A stretch of DNA of 64,000 nt from JAWKOK01 sp963698255 (lineage in GTDB: Bacteria; Chloroflexota; Anaerolineae; Caldilineales; Caldilineaceae). The stretch covers positions 1-64,000 of the forward strand of contig CAVOQD010000004.1 of the NCBI GenBank assembly GCA_963698255.1, in the 5' to 3' direction. Positions 27,510 through 43,590 of this stretch are shown here, in pieces (position 1 is the stretch's first letter; every line of letters begins with the position of its first letter). Made by a program: the position numbers and the translations under genes. The notes below the pieces were generated by a model, which had not been told where the DNA came from, did no database searches, and was given only the letters and a program-made list of their open reading frames with translations.

Positions 27510-27678
27510 ACTGTATTTGCTCCTCGTGAATCGACCGGCTCGGACCCAATCCTGAAACTGAAGAGTACCCCACTGCGATCGAAAAGTCTGTACGCACAAT
27601 CCGTTTGTTGATGCAAGGGTCGCTTCTGTTCGGGGATTATTCTGAGACTAGACGGAATCCATGCCATGCAGTATCATC
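27510..27678. other. Divergent intergenic region between the lipoprotein gene and nptA
   Basis: About 350 bases separate the two divergent starts. Apart from the Pho-box-like repeat at 27679-27706 I see no RNA gene or ORF that looks coding. Both promoters must lie here. Confidence 0.5.
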
Positions 27679-27706
27679 TGTTAATCAATTGTTAAATGTT
27701 TGTTAA
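27679..27706 (-). promoter_or_regulatory. Pho-box-like triple direct repeat
   Basis: Three exact copies of TGTTAA at 27679-27684, 27690-27695 and 27701-27706, each separated by five bases, an 11-bp step. On the minus strand this is TTAACA-N5-TTAACA-N5-TTAACA, the consensus layout of PhoP binding sites in Bacillus. It lies 155 bases before a Na/Pi cotransporter gene. Binding is inferred. Confidence 0.75.
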
Positions 27707-27860
27707 TAGATAAGCTCCCTGCCTACGCCAATCACACAGCGCTGCAGCCAATCGTTGCCGGCAGTCTGTGAATTTTTGATTGGCTTCTTATCTGTCTGTT
27801 TCCCTCAACAGATGAGAATCGATAGCGCCGGGGCATGGCGAAAGCGAGGAGAGGTGTTTC

Positions 27861-29627
27861 ATGAACCCAACAACCGGCAGTGTCATGGAGATCGGCTCGA
27901 TCATTGTGGGTTTGATGGGCGGCTTGGCGCTGTTCCTGTTCGGTATGGAGCAGATGTCCGACGCGCTAAAGATCATTGCCGGTCAACGCATGAAGGACGT
28001 GCTTGGCCAATTGACCACCAACCGCGTCAAGGCCGCATCTGCGGGCGCGTTCATCACCGCGGTCATCCAGTCGTCCTCGGTGACCACCGTTCTTGTCGTC
28101 GGCTTCATCACCGCCGGCCTGATGACGCTGACCCAGTCGGTGGGCGTCATCATGGGTGCGAACATCGGCACGACGATCACGGCACAGTTGATCGCGTTCA
28201 AAGTGACTCGGCTGGCGTTGGTGCTGGTGACCGTTGGCTTTGCGATCCTATTCATCGCCAAGCGGCAGCGGACCAAGCAGATCGGTACGGCAATCATGGG
28301 GGTCGGCTTGATCTTTTTCGGGATGCAGTTGATGAGCGAGGCAACTGAACCCCTGCGCGGTTACCCGGCATTTGTGGACGCCATGGGCAACTTGGACAAC
28401 CTCGTGCTCGCCGTATTGATCGGAGCGGGCTTCACTGCGCTGATCCAGAGTTCTGCCGCCACCACCGGCCTTGTTATCGTGTTGGCGTCGCAAGGGTTGG
28501 TCAACCTTGATACCAGTATTGCGATCATCTTCGGCGCCAACGTCGGCACCTGCATCACCGCATTGTTGGCCGCGATCGGCAAGCCGACCGAGGCCGTTCA
28601 GGCGGCCATGGTCCATGTGTTGTTCAACGTCATCGGCGTGATTCTCTGGTTCCCCTTTATCGGCGGCTTGGCGGACTTTGTCCAGATGCTTTCCCCGGAC
28701 ATCATGGTTGGCAAAGCGATTGAGGTGCCGCGCCAGATTGCCAATGCGCATACGATTTTTAATGTGGCCAACACGGTCGCCTTTCTGCCGTTTACAACAC
28801 AGTTCGCTCGACTCGCGCAATTCCTTGTGCCGGAGCGACCTGTCAAAGGGCAAGAGGTTATCCAGCCCAAATATCTGGACGACAACCTGCTTTCGACGCC
28901 GGAACTGGCGCTGGATCGTGTTCGATTGGAACTGGGGCGCCTGGGAAACTGTGCATTGCAGATGCTCTGGCAATCGCTCCCAATAATTATGGCCGGCAGC
29001 GAGGAGGATCTGGACGATCTTGCTGACATGGATAGCGACGTGGACTCGCTGCAAGGTGCGATCATCGCCTACCTGGGGCGCATGTCCCAGGAAAACCTGC
29101 TGCACGATCAGACAGAAGAACTCTATGACTACATGGCCGTCGCCACCTATATCGAAAACATCGGCGACATGGTCGAGACCAACCTGGTCGAAGCAGGCCA
29201 GGAGCGTTTGCGGCGCGATGTCTCCGTCAGTGCGGCCACCCAGCAGGCCATCAGCGAATTGCACAAGAAGGTCTGCTGGACCGTCGAACAGGCGCTCTTC
29301 TCTGTGGAAAATGATGACAAGGATGCGGCCAAAACTGTGATCGATGCCAAAGGTGAGGTCAATCGACTTTCGGACGCCATCGACAGCCATTTGGCGATCC
29401 GGCTGGTCGCCGATGAGCCGAATCGTCTCAATGCCTACCGGATTGAGTCCGACATCATCGAGAATTACCGGCGCATCTACTACTTCGCCAAACGCATTGC
29501 CAAGGCCATCGTTGAGGTCGATATGGAACGGCGCAGTCTGGCCTTTATGGGCTCGCCCTACACCCATCAATATGCCGCCGAAATGCCCACTGTCAGCGTG
29601 GGAAAACCTGACGATTTGTCGGAGTGA
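27861..29627 (+). CDS. Na+/phosphate cotransporter (NptA/PNaS family) with PhoU-like domain
   Basis: A 588-residue inner-membrane symporter for inorganic phosphate. The membrane half has two inverted QSS repeats, each in a re-entrant segment (IQSSSVTTVLVVGFI and LIQSSAATTGLVIVL), with GANIGTTIT and GANVGTCIT beside them. The C-terminal roughly 230 residues form PhoU-like helical bundles, common in bacterial members. GAGGAGAGG precedes the ATG. The Pho-box-like repeat upstream suggests phosphate starvation control. A short hairpin follows the gene. Confidence 0.92.
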   Translation: MNPTTGSVMEIGSIIVGLMGGLALFLFGMEQMSDALKIIAGQRMKDVLGQLTTNRVKAASAGAFITAVIQSSSVTTVLVVGFITAGLMTLTQSVGVIMGANIGTTITAQLIAFKVTRLALVLVTVGFAILFIAKRQRTKQIGTAIMGVGLIFFGMQLMSEATEPLRGYPAFVDAMGNLDNLVLAVLIGAGFTALIQSSAATTGLVIVLASQGLVNLDTSIAIIFGANVGTCITALLAAIGKPTEAVQAAMVHVLFNVIGVILWFPFIGGLADFVQMLSPDIMVGKAIEVPRQIANAHTIFNVANTVAFLPFTTQFARLAQFLVPERPVKGQEVIQPKYLDDNLLSTPELALDRVRLELGRLGNCALQMLWQSLPIIMAGSEEDLDDLADMDSDVDSLQGAIIAYLGRMSQENLLHDQTEELYDYMAVATYIENIGDMVETNLVEAGQERLRRDVSVSAATQQAISELHKKVCWTVEQALFSVENDDKDAAKTVIDAKGEVNRLSDAIDSHLAIRLVADEPNRLNAYRIESDIIENYRRIYYFAKRIAKAIVEVDMERRSLAFMGSPYTHQYAAEMPTVSVGKPDDLSE

Positions 29628-29644
29628 GCAAGGATAGACTAGCG

Positions 29645-29664
29645 AACCCGATTCAGCGGGTTTT
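29645..29664 (+). terminator. Short Rho-independent terminator candidate after nptA
   Basis: AACCCG-ATTCAG-CGGGTT followed directly by TTTT within the arm end. A 6-bp stem and short T-run make it a weak terminator 18 bases after the nptA stop. Confidence 0.5.
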
Positions 29665-29730
29665 CCGTGGCGGTCAACCCCGCCATAAACGGACGGCCTG
29701 CCGGATGGCGTCCGGTTTGACGAAACAGGC

Positions 29731-29841
29731 GTGACCTACTATGCTCCCATCGTTGACCTGCGCGCGCTCATCAAGCGGCGCTACAATCATGAGTACGATC
29801 ACAACCCATGGAGTGAGGTGCAGCCATGCGAGTCCTACTGA
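29731..29841 (+). other. Coding-like 36-codon stretch overlapping the purD start (gene remnant?)
   Basis: The frame from GTG 29731 reads VTYYAPIVDLRALIKRRYNH then EYDHNPWSEVQPCESY and stops at 29841, sixteen bases into purD. The composition looks like real protein and the frame is open further upstream to about 29700, but there is no clear start or ribosome site. It may be the tail of a lost gene or a small peptide coupled to purD. I do not recognise a family. Confidence 0.3.
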
Positions 29842-31097
29842 TCGGCGGCGGCGGACGTGAACATGCCATTGCCTGGAAACTGGTCCAATCCGACAAGGTC
29901 GACCAACTCTATGTGGCGCCGGGCAACGGCGGAACGGCCGATCTGCCCAAAACAGAGAACATCGAATTGGCTGACAGCGATGTGATCGCCCTCCGTGACT
30001 TCGCATTGGAAAACAAGATCGATCTGACCGTGGTGGGACCGGAATCGCCCTTGGTACTGGGTGTGGTCGATCTGTTTCAGGCCGCAGGATTGCCTATTTT
30101 CGGTCCGACTCAACTCGCCGCACAGTTGGAAGGTTCCAAGGCGTTTTCCAAAGAGTTTATGCAGAAATACGGCATCCCCACGGGCAGTGCCGTCACCTTC
30201 ACCGATTTTGATGAGGCGGCACGTTATCTGCGCCAATTGGATACCGTGCCGGTCATCAAGGCCAGCGGGCTGGCCGCGGGCAAAGGCGTCATTCTGCCGG
30301 TGACCATGGCCGAGGCGGCTATGGTGATCCGCGAAATGCTGGAAGAGGGGAGCTTTGGGGATGCCGGGACGACTGTACTCGTGGAAGACCGGATGGAAGG
30401 CCCCGAGGTCTCGGTGCTTGCATTCTGCGACGGCGCCAACTTGACCGTAATGCCCGCTGCGCAAGACCACAAACGTCTACTCGACAAAGACTACGGCCCA
30501 AATACCGGCGGCATGGGCGCGTTTGCGCCGTCGCCTCTGGCCACAGCGGATCTTCTGGCCCAAATACGCAGTGAAGTGCTGGAACCCGCACTGGCCGGCA
30601 TGGCCGCGGAGGGGATGCCCTACGTGGGCGTGCTCTATGCCGGTGTCATGTTGACCGAGAGCGGCATCAAGGTGCTGGAGTTCAACTGCCGCTTCGGCGA
30701 TCCCGAAACCCAGGTCATATTGCCGCTGCTAGAGAGCGATCTGGCGGAAATCTTTCTCGCCTCCATCGCTGGAACACTGGGCGAAGTTGACATAAGCTGG
30801 CGTGACGAAGCCGCAGTCACAGTCGTGATGGCTTCTGACGGCTATCCCGGCGAATATACAACCGGCGTCGAGATCACGAGAATCGATGCCGCCGTTGACA
30901 GTGGCGCGCTCGTCTTCCATGCGGGCACAAAAGTGAAAGAAGACCGGCTGCTCACTGACGGCGGCCGCGTGTTGGCCGTAACCGGACTCGGCCCGGACCT
31001 CAAACAGGCAGCAGACGCCGCCTACAGGGGCGTGCGTCTGATCCACTTCAACAACGCCCAATATCGCAAGGATATCGCCACTGCCTGGCGGCGTTGA
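29826..31097 (+). CDS. purD: Phosphoribosylamine-glycine ligase
   Basis: A 423-residue GAR synthetase, an ATP-grasp enzyme for the second step of purine synthesis (5-phosphoribosylamine + glycine + ATP to GAR). The N-terminus MRVLLIGGGGREHAIAWKL, the ATP-grasp segment KASGLAAGKGV, the PAAQDHKRLLD core and the metal-binding LEFNCRFGDPETQ are all intact. Length matches the family. ATG at 29826 has GAGGTG upstream. Convergent with the DinB-family gene, 33 bases apart. Confidence 0.96.
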   Translation: MRVLLIGGGGREHAIAWKLVQSDKVDQLYVAPGNGGTADLPKTENIELADSDVIALRDFALENKIDLTVVGPESPLVLGVVDLFQAAGLPIFGPTQLAAQLEGSKAFSKEFMQKYGIPTGSAVTFTDFDEAARYLRQLDTVPVIKASGLAAGKGVILPVTMAEAAMVIREMLEEGSFGDAGTTVLVEDRMEGPEVSVLAFCDGANLTVMPAAQDHKRLLDKDYGPNTGGMGAFAPSPLATADLLAQIRSEVLEPALAGMAAEGMPYVGVLYAGVMLTESGIKVLEFNCRFGDPETQVILPLLESDLAEIFLASIAGTLGEVDISWRDEAAVTVVMASDGYPGEYTTGVEITRIDAAVDSGALVFHAGTKVKEDRLLTDGGRVLAVTGLGPDLKQAADAAYRGVRLIHFNNAQYRKDIATAWRR

Positions 31098-31130
31098 CGA
31101 GCCTGCTGATGGTAACCCGCGGCCGAATCG

Positions 31131-31631
31131 CTACTCCGGTCGATAGATCGCTGTCAACATGTCGCCGACAAACTGCGGCAGATCGCTGTGTCCCAATGCC
31201 TGGCGAATGCCGGCAGACTCGCCGCAATGAAACCAATAGTGGTAGATGTTGCGCAGCAGGCAGGTGCCGATGCTCTCTTTCATTGGCTCGCCTCGCCTAA
31301 TGAAGTGAGTCTGAAGCGTTTCCGTCGTCACCGTGTTGAGGTAATCGTCAGCCGCCTTGGTGACATCGCCCCAGATCGCCCACATCTCATTCAACGGCGG
31401 CGTGCTGGCCGGGCTGCCGTTGCCCACGAGTTTGTGCAGATCCGGATAGAGCGCCTTGCCTTGAGCCACATAGACCCACAAGGATTGCTCGTGGTTGGCC
31501 AGATGTCCGATGTTCCATGTGATGCAGTTCATCGGCTCGATACGTGTCCGTGCGTCTTCATCGGTGATGCCCGCCAGGCTGCGAACGAACTCACTGCGTG
31601 CAAAATGAAGCTGTGCGACAAGCGGATGCAT
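31131..31631 (-). CDS. DinB-family (DUF664-like) metal-binding helical protein
   Basis: A 166-residue four-helix-bundle protein of the DinB/YfiT superfamily. Putative metal-ligand histidines sit in NIGHLANHEQSLW and IYHYWFHCGES. Members include thiol-dependent transferases and many unknowns, so the reaction is left open. Full length. It lies between purD (convergent) and the rpoC terminator hairpin. Confidence 0.8.
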   Translation of the reverse strand: MHPLVAQLHFARSEFVRSLAGITDEDARTRIEPMNCITWNIGHLANHEQSLWVYVAQGKALYPDLHKLVGNGSPASTPPLNEMWAIWGDVTKAADDYLNTVTTETLQTHFIRRGEPMKESIGTCLLRNIYHYWFHCGESAGIRQALGHSDLPQFVGDMLTAIYRPE

Positions 31632-31672
31632 AGCGCTTTCCTCTCTGAGGTGAATCGTAGGAAAATGAATAC

Positions 31673-31718
31673 GTAATCAAAAGAGAGCACCCGATGCAGG
31701 GTGCTCTCTTTTGATTAC
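31673..31718. terminator. Perfect bidirectional hairpin terminator at the end of rpoBC
   Basis: Two perfect 20-bp arms, GTAATCAAAAGAGAGCACCC (31673-31692) and its complement (31699-31718), around GATGCA. A-rich and T-rich outer arms give a U-run in both directions. It lies 24 bases after the rpoC stop and can also serve as a barrier for leftward or rightward read-through. Confidence 0.9.
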
Positions 31719-31741
31719 TGAACTACAGGCAAAACCGGCCC

Positions 31742-36421
<4,680 letters not shown>

Positions 36422-36542
36422 AATGGTTGCTTGATCTCCTCGTCAACCGTAAGAATAGAAACCCAGATCGAAGATCAAAGAACAAAAGTATCGCCGTGTG
36501 GCCGAGTCTCTGTTCTTCGATCTTTGCTCCTAGATCTTTTGT
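36422..36542. other. rpoB-rpoC intergenic gap with an imperfect inverted repeat
   Basis: Contains GATCAAAGAACA near 36473 and TGTTCTTCGATC near 36511, an imperfect stem around a 25-base loop. It could be a processing or attenuation hairpin between rpoB and rpoC. The rest is the rpoC ribosome site. Confidence 0.4.
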
Positions 36543-40437
<3,895 letters not shown>

Positions 40438-41021
40438 GTAATGTTTACTCCTTGGACCTGTATGTAAAGTCGCAACCTACCGTAAAACGGCAATAAGACA
40501 CCTAGGCAGATAGGCCAATTCCGGCTGCCTCGCCGATGGTTGTCCATCTACTTTCGGTGTCCTTCGATTGAGCAATGACAATTAGATATGTTATTGAGTA
40601 ACCGTATGTTTCGTCCCAATAAGAAAGGAATCGGCTTGTCGCTAAGTGGCACTGAATTAATCCGTGCAATTCACATCAACGAACACCAATTCCCTCATTT
40701 TATCATCTTCAATCTGTTCAATGGCGTGCCAACTCAAATAAGTGGACACGCAACCTGCAATTCTATCAGGTCTTTTCTCTCGTGTCAATATCCGAAGATG
40801 AGAATATGATGAAGAAATTTTCGCTGACATGGACGCCGACCTGAAATTGCACTGCAATCTCGCATGAAACAGTGCAATTTTCCCGCATCCTGCTAGGAAC
40901 CGAATTCTTCGATTCTATCTCGGCGCCGATTTCCAGCATTATACCGTATGAATATGTAAAGTTCCGTAAGCTTGACGCCTTGATTTTCCCAAAATATCCC
41001 AACATGACAGAAGATTGGGGC
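40438..41021. other. Divergent rpoB / dcw intergenic region
   Basis: About 790 bases (to 41227) separate the starts of rpoB and mraZ. It is AT-richer than its neighbours. Short open frames here (40588-40809, 40872-41090) show no protein-like composition. The rpoB promoter must lie on the minus strand in this part; I cannot fix its boxes. No rplL/rplJ genes precede rpoB. Confidence 0.5.
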
Positions 41022-41051
41022 TGGACAAACACGAATCGATCAACTATAATG
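41022..41051 (+). promoter_or_regulatory. Sigma-70-type promoter of the dcw operon
   Basis: TGGACA (41022-41027) and TATAAT (41046-41051) with an 18-base spacer, five and six matches to consensus. Start of transcription would be near 41058, inside the MraZ-box-like repeats. A second perfect TATAAT lies at 41087-41092 without a good -35. Confidence 0.75.
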
Positions 41052-41052
41052 T

Positions 41053-41077
41053 GGGAAATTGTGGCGCGAAGTGGGGC
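41053..41077 (+). promoter_or_regulatory. MraZ-box-like repeats (operator)
   Basis: TGGGA (41053), TGGCG (41063) and TGGGG (41073) at an exact 10-bp step. MraZ is known to bind several TGGG repeats at a 10-bp step upstream of its own gene. Placement just after the -10 box fits repression. A further TGGGG lies at 41016. Confidence 0.75.
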
Positions 41078-41125
41078 GATCTGCCTATAATTAGGGCAAT
41101 TTGATCGGCGAGGTGGGTTGCCAGA

Positions 41126-41137
41126 GAACAAATGTTC
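41126..41137. promoter_or_regulatory. GAAC-N4-GTTC palindrome (LexA/Cheo-box-like)
   Basis: GAACAAATGTTC fits the Gram-positive-type LexA pattern GAACRNRYGTTC, within the longer palindrome AGAACAAATGTTCT. It lies between the promoter and mraZ. Only one site; control by LexA is a guess. Confidence 0.35.
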
Positions 41138-41227
41138 TAATTTGGGATAATTGGTATCATCCTCACCCCCCAGCCAACCGAAGTTCATGTTTTTCATCCA
41201 TGTAGTTGACCGAAACAGGTGTAGGCG

Positions 41228-41663
41228 ATGTTTCTGGGCGAGTTCACCCATTCCCTGGATAGCAAAGGGCGTCTGACGATTCCGGCCAAGTTCCGGGATC
41301 AGTTGGCCGATGGGCTGGTGGTGACTCGTAATCCGCTCGATCAATGTCTCCTGTTGATGCCGATGCCGGAGTGGGTGGCCCTTTCCGAGCGTGATGAAGG
41401 CGCTGCCCTTGGCCAATCGGCAGTCGGCTCAGTTGCGCAGGATTCTGTTCAGCGCAGCGGAGGATCTTCGGCCGGACAAGCAGGGGAGAATCTTGGTGAG
41501 CCCCCGCCTGCGATCCTATGCCCATGTGGACGATGAGATGTTGGTGATCGGCATGGATAACTACATCGAACTGTGGGATCCGCAACAGTGGAACGAGCAG
41601 GTGATGCAGCAGTTGGAGAGCGGCGAACTGAATGATGAGTTGTTCAGTGCGCTGGGTATCTAA
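41228..41663 (+). CDS. mraZ: MraZ transcriptional regulator (one-base frame break)
   Basis: First gene of the dcw operon. An AbrB-like double swapped-hairpin protein that represses the operon. The first half is MFLGEFTHSLDSKGRLTIPA; the second half, in another frame, is KALPLANRQSAQLRR and DKQGRILVSPRLRSYA. Removing the G at about 41393 (GAGCGTGATGAAG) joins EWVALSER to MKALPLAN with exactly the family spacing. Length after repair is about 145 residues, normal for MraZ. ATG 41228 has CAGGTG upstream. Confidence 0.92.
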
Positions 41664-41825
41664 CGCATCGGGCGTCTGGCGCATCGGGCATCTAGCGCAT
41701 AATGACGTGGGTGCTGCCGCATAGACTCTGGCGAGTTGGCTGCCATAGTAACCAATCATTGGCGGCCCGCTGCCGGAGTGCGCCGGGCCATCTTCGTAGA
41801 AAGACAGAGAGGGTGGCGACACTCG

Positions 41826-42786
41826 GTGACAGCGCAGGAAGTTCCTCAGGATCCGGACCGTGCCGGCCATGTGCCTGTGTTGATCGAAGAAGTGATTGCC
41901 GGGCTGCAGATTCGACCGGGCGCCGTGATGATCGACTGCACGCTTGGCGGCGGCGGGCACACGGAGCGTCTGCTGGCTGCGTCGGCTCCGGATGGACGTT
42001 TGCTTGGGTTGGATGCCGATCCGGCGGCGATCCGGCGGGTGGGTGTGCGGCTGGCATGGGCTGTGGCAAGCGGCCGCTTGACGATGGTCCAAGCGTTCTT
42101 CCGGGATGTGGCCGAGGTCGCTGCCGCCAACCGCTTTGAACAGGTGGATGCCATCTTGCTCGATCTGGGGGTCAGCAGCTTTCAGCTTGAGACCTCTGAG
42201 CGGGGCTTTTCGTTGATGCATTCCGGGCCGCTGGACATGCGCTTCGACCCGACGCAGGGCGAGAGCGCCGCTGACATCGTGAATGGCTGGCCGGAAGCGA
42301 GATCTGGCCGACATCATCTATCGCTACGGCGAGGAGCGTCGCAGTCGCCGGATCGCCAATGCGATTGTGGGGAATCGGCCGATTGAGACGACGGAACATC
42401 TGGCAGGGGTTGTCGAGCGGGCCATGGGCGGACGTCGAGGAAGCCGGATCCATCCGGCGACCCGCACATTTCAGGCCTTGCGTATCGCGGTCAATGCAGA
42501 ATTGGCGCAACTCGAAGAGGTCCTGCCCCGCTGTCTCGATCTCTTGCGGCCCGGCGGACGGATGGCCGTCATCAGTTTTCATAGCCTGGAAGACAGGATA
42601 GTCAAGCAGTGGATGCAGGGCGAGGCCAGCGATTTTGTACGCGATCCCATGCATCCGTACGGCGGTCATGAGCGTAAGCCGACCGTGCGAACGATTACCC
42701 GCAAGCCCGTGATTGCAACACCGGAAGAAATTTCACAAAACCCGAGAAGCCGTTCGGCCAAGTTGCGCATCGCCGAACGTATCTGA
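41826..42786 (+). CDS. rsmH: 16S rRNA (cytosine-1402-N4) methyltransferase (one-base frame break)
   Basis: SAM-dependent methyltransferase acting on 16S rRNA C1402. The N-terminal part has HVPVLIEEVIAGL, DCTLGGGGHTERLL and LLDLGVSSFQLE; the C-terminal part has YRYGEERRSRRIANAIV, RTFQALRIAVNAEL and GRMAVISFHSLEDRIVKQ. The frame breaks near 42297 (CCGGAAGCGAGAT): removing one base gives NGWPERDLADIIYR with standard spacing. GTG 41826 (VTAQEVPQDPDRAGHVPVL) is preferred to the longer open frame from 41736. About 320 residues. Confidence 0.92.
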
Positions 42787-42826
42787 CCAGAGAAGGTATC
42801 TGACCAAAGAGAGGGCTAGTGCCGGC

Positions 42827-43438
42827 ATGTCTCAGCGAAGCTCTGCTGCATCTGTTTCAGCGTCATCATTCAACAACTCTTCGATCTCAACGGCCGCTGA
42901 CGTGGTCGAATCCTGGCATGCGCCGACTACCAGAGGCTGGCTTGATGCCGCCGGCCGGACGACTGTATTGCCGTCCACAGCCAGGGGGTTTGCGCTCTTT
43001 ATTCTGGTTCTGTCGATGGTCGCCGTTGCTACGTTTCTGCAGGTCTTGCTTTCAGCGCAGATTTTGGCGACTGAGCTGAGAATCGCCGAGATGCAGGCCC
43101 AATTGGACAGCGTCGAACAGCGGAATGCCGAACTCGGCTGGCAGGCGGCAATGGTCAGTCAATTGGATAGCGTTGCCGGTCGCGCACGAGCCGCCGGTTT
43201 CGTTGCCGTCGAGGAACCGACCTATGTGGAGCGGACTGTCGCACTTGATGCGTTGCCGGATGCAGGGCCGCAGCCGTTTTTTGCCGAATTGCCTCAGGCT
43301 GTTGCCATATCGCCGGAGGCTCCAGATGTAGCCGTGCAGTGGTTTGCCGGCGTTCGCGGAAGCCTGCGCCAGTCCATTGGAGGACTGCGGAGCCAGGCCG
43401 AGGAAAGTCTTGGCAGTCTGCGTAGCCAATTGCCGTAA
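42827..43438 (+). CDS. ftsL: FtsL-like septum formation protein
   Basis: A 203-residue bitopic membrane protein in the ftsL position. A disordered Ser-rich N-terminus of about 55 residues is followed by one helix (ARGFALFILVLSMVAVATFL), a leucine-zipper-like coiled coil (ELRIAEMQAQLDSVEQRNAE) and a periplasmic tail of about 90 residues, longer than usual. FtsL forms a complex with FtsB and FtsQ. Sequence identity in this family is low, so the call rests on topology and position. ATG 42827 is chosen; the frame is open upstream over the rsmH end. Confidence 0.8.
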   Translation: MSQRSSAASVSASSFNNSSISTAADVVESWHAPTTRGWLDAAGRTTVLPSTARGFALFILVLSMVAVATFLQVLLSAQILATELRIAEMQAQLDSVEQRNAELGWQAAMVSQLDSVAGRARAAGFVAVEEPTYVERTVALDALPDAGPQPFFAELPQAVAISPEAPDVAVQWFAGVRGSLRQSIGGLRSQAEESLGSLRSQLP

Positions 43439-43590
43439 ACACTTCAGCGTGGTGTGTAGTCTGCATTCATTCACATTATCGGTCATTGTCGTTCGCATAG
43501 TACACATCACGCATCTTTTTGTTCTAGGTTTGAGATCAGCGCTGTTTTAATCCAACCATCTTATAAGGATCTGGATACCACATATCTTCA

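Noticed and set aside
28248..29570. 440-codon open frame antisense to nptA, and similar long antisense frames over istA, rpoC, rpoB and the lipoprotein gene (493-1167, 15536-16846, 32015-33475, 33668-35635, 39106-40467, 45318-46805)
   Set aside because: They mirror codon bias of well-identified genes on the other strand and have no family motifs; high-GC genes commonly leave such shadows.
40766..41416. 216-codon minus-strand frame crossing the dcw promoter and mraZ
   Set aside because: Overlaps a clear promoter, operator and conserved gene; composition is not protein-like.
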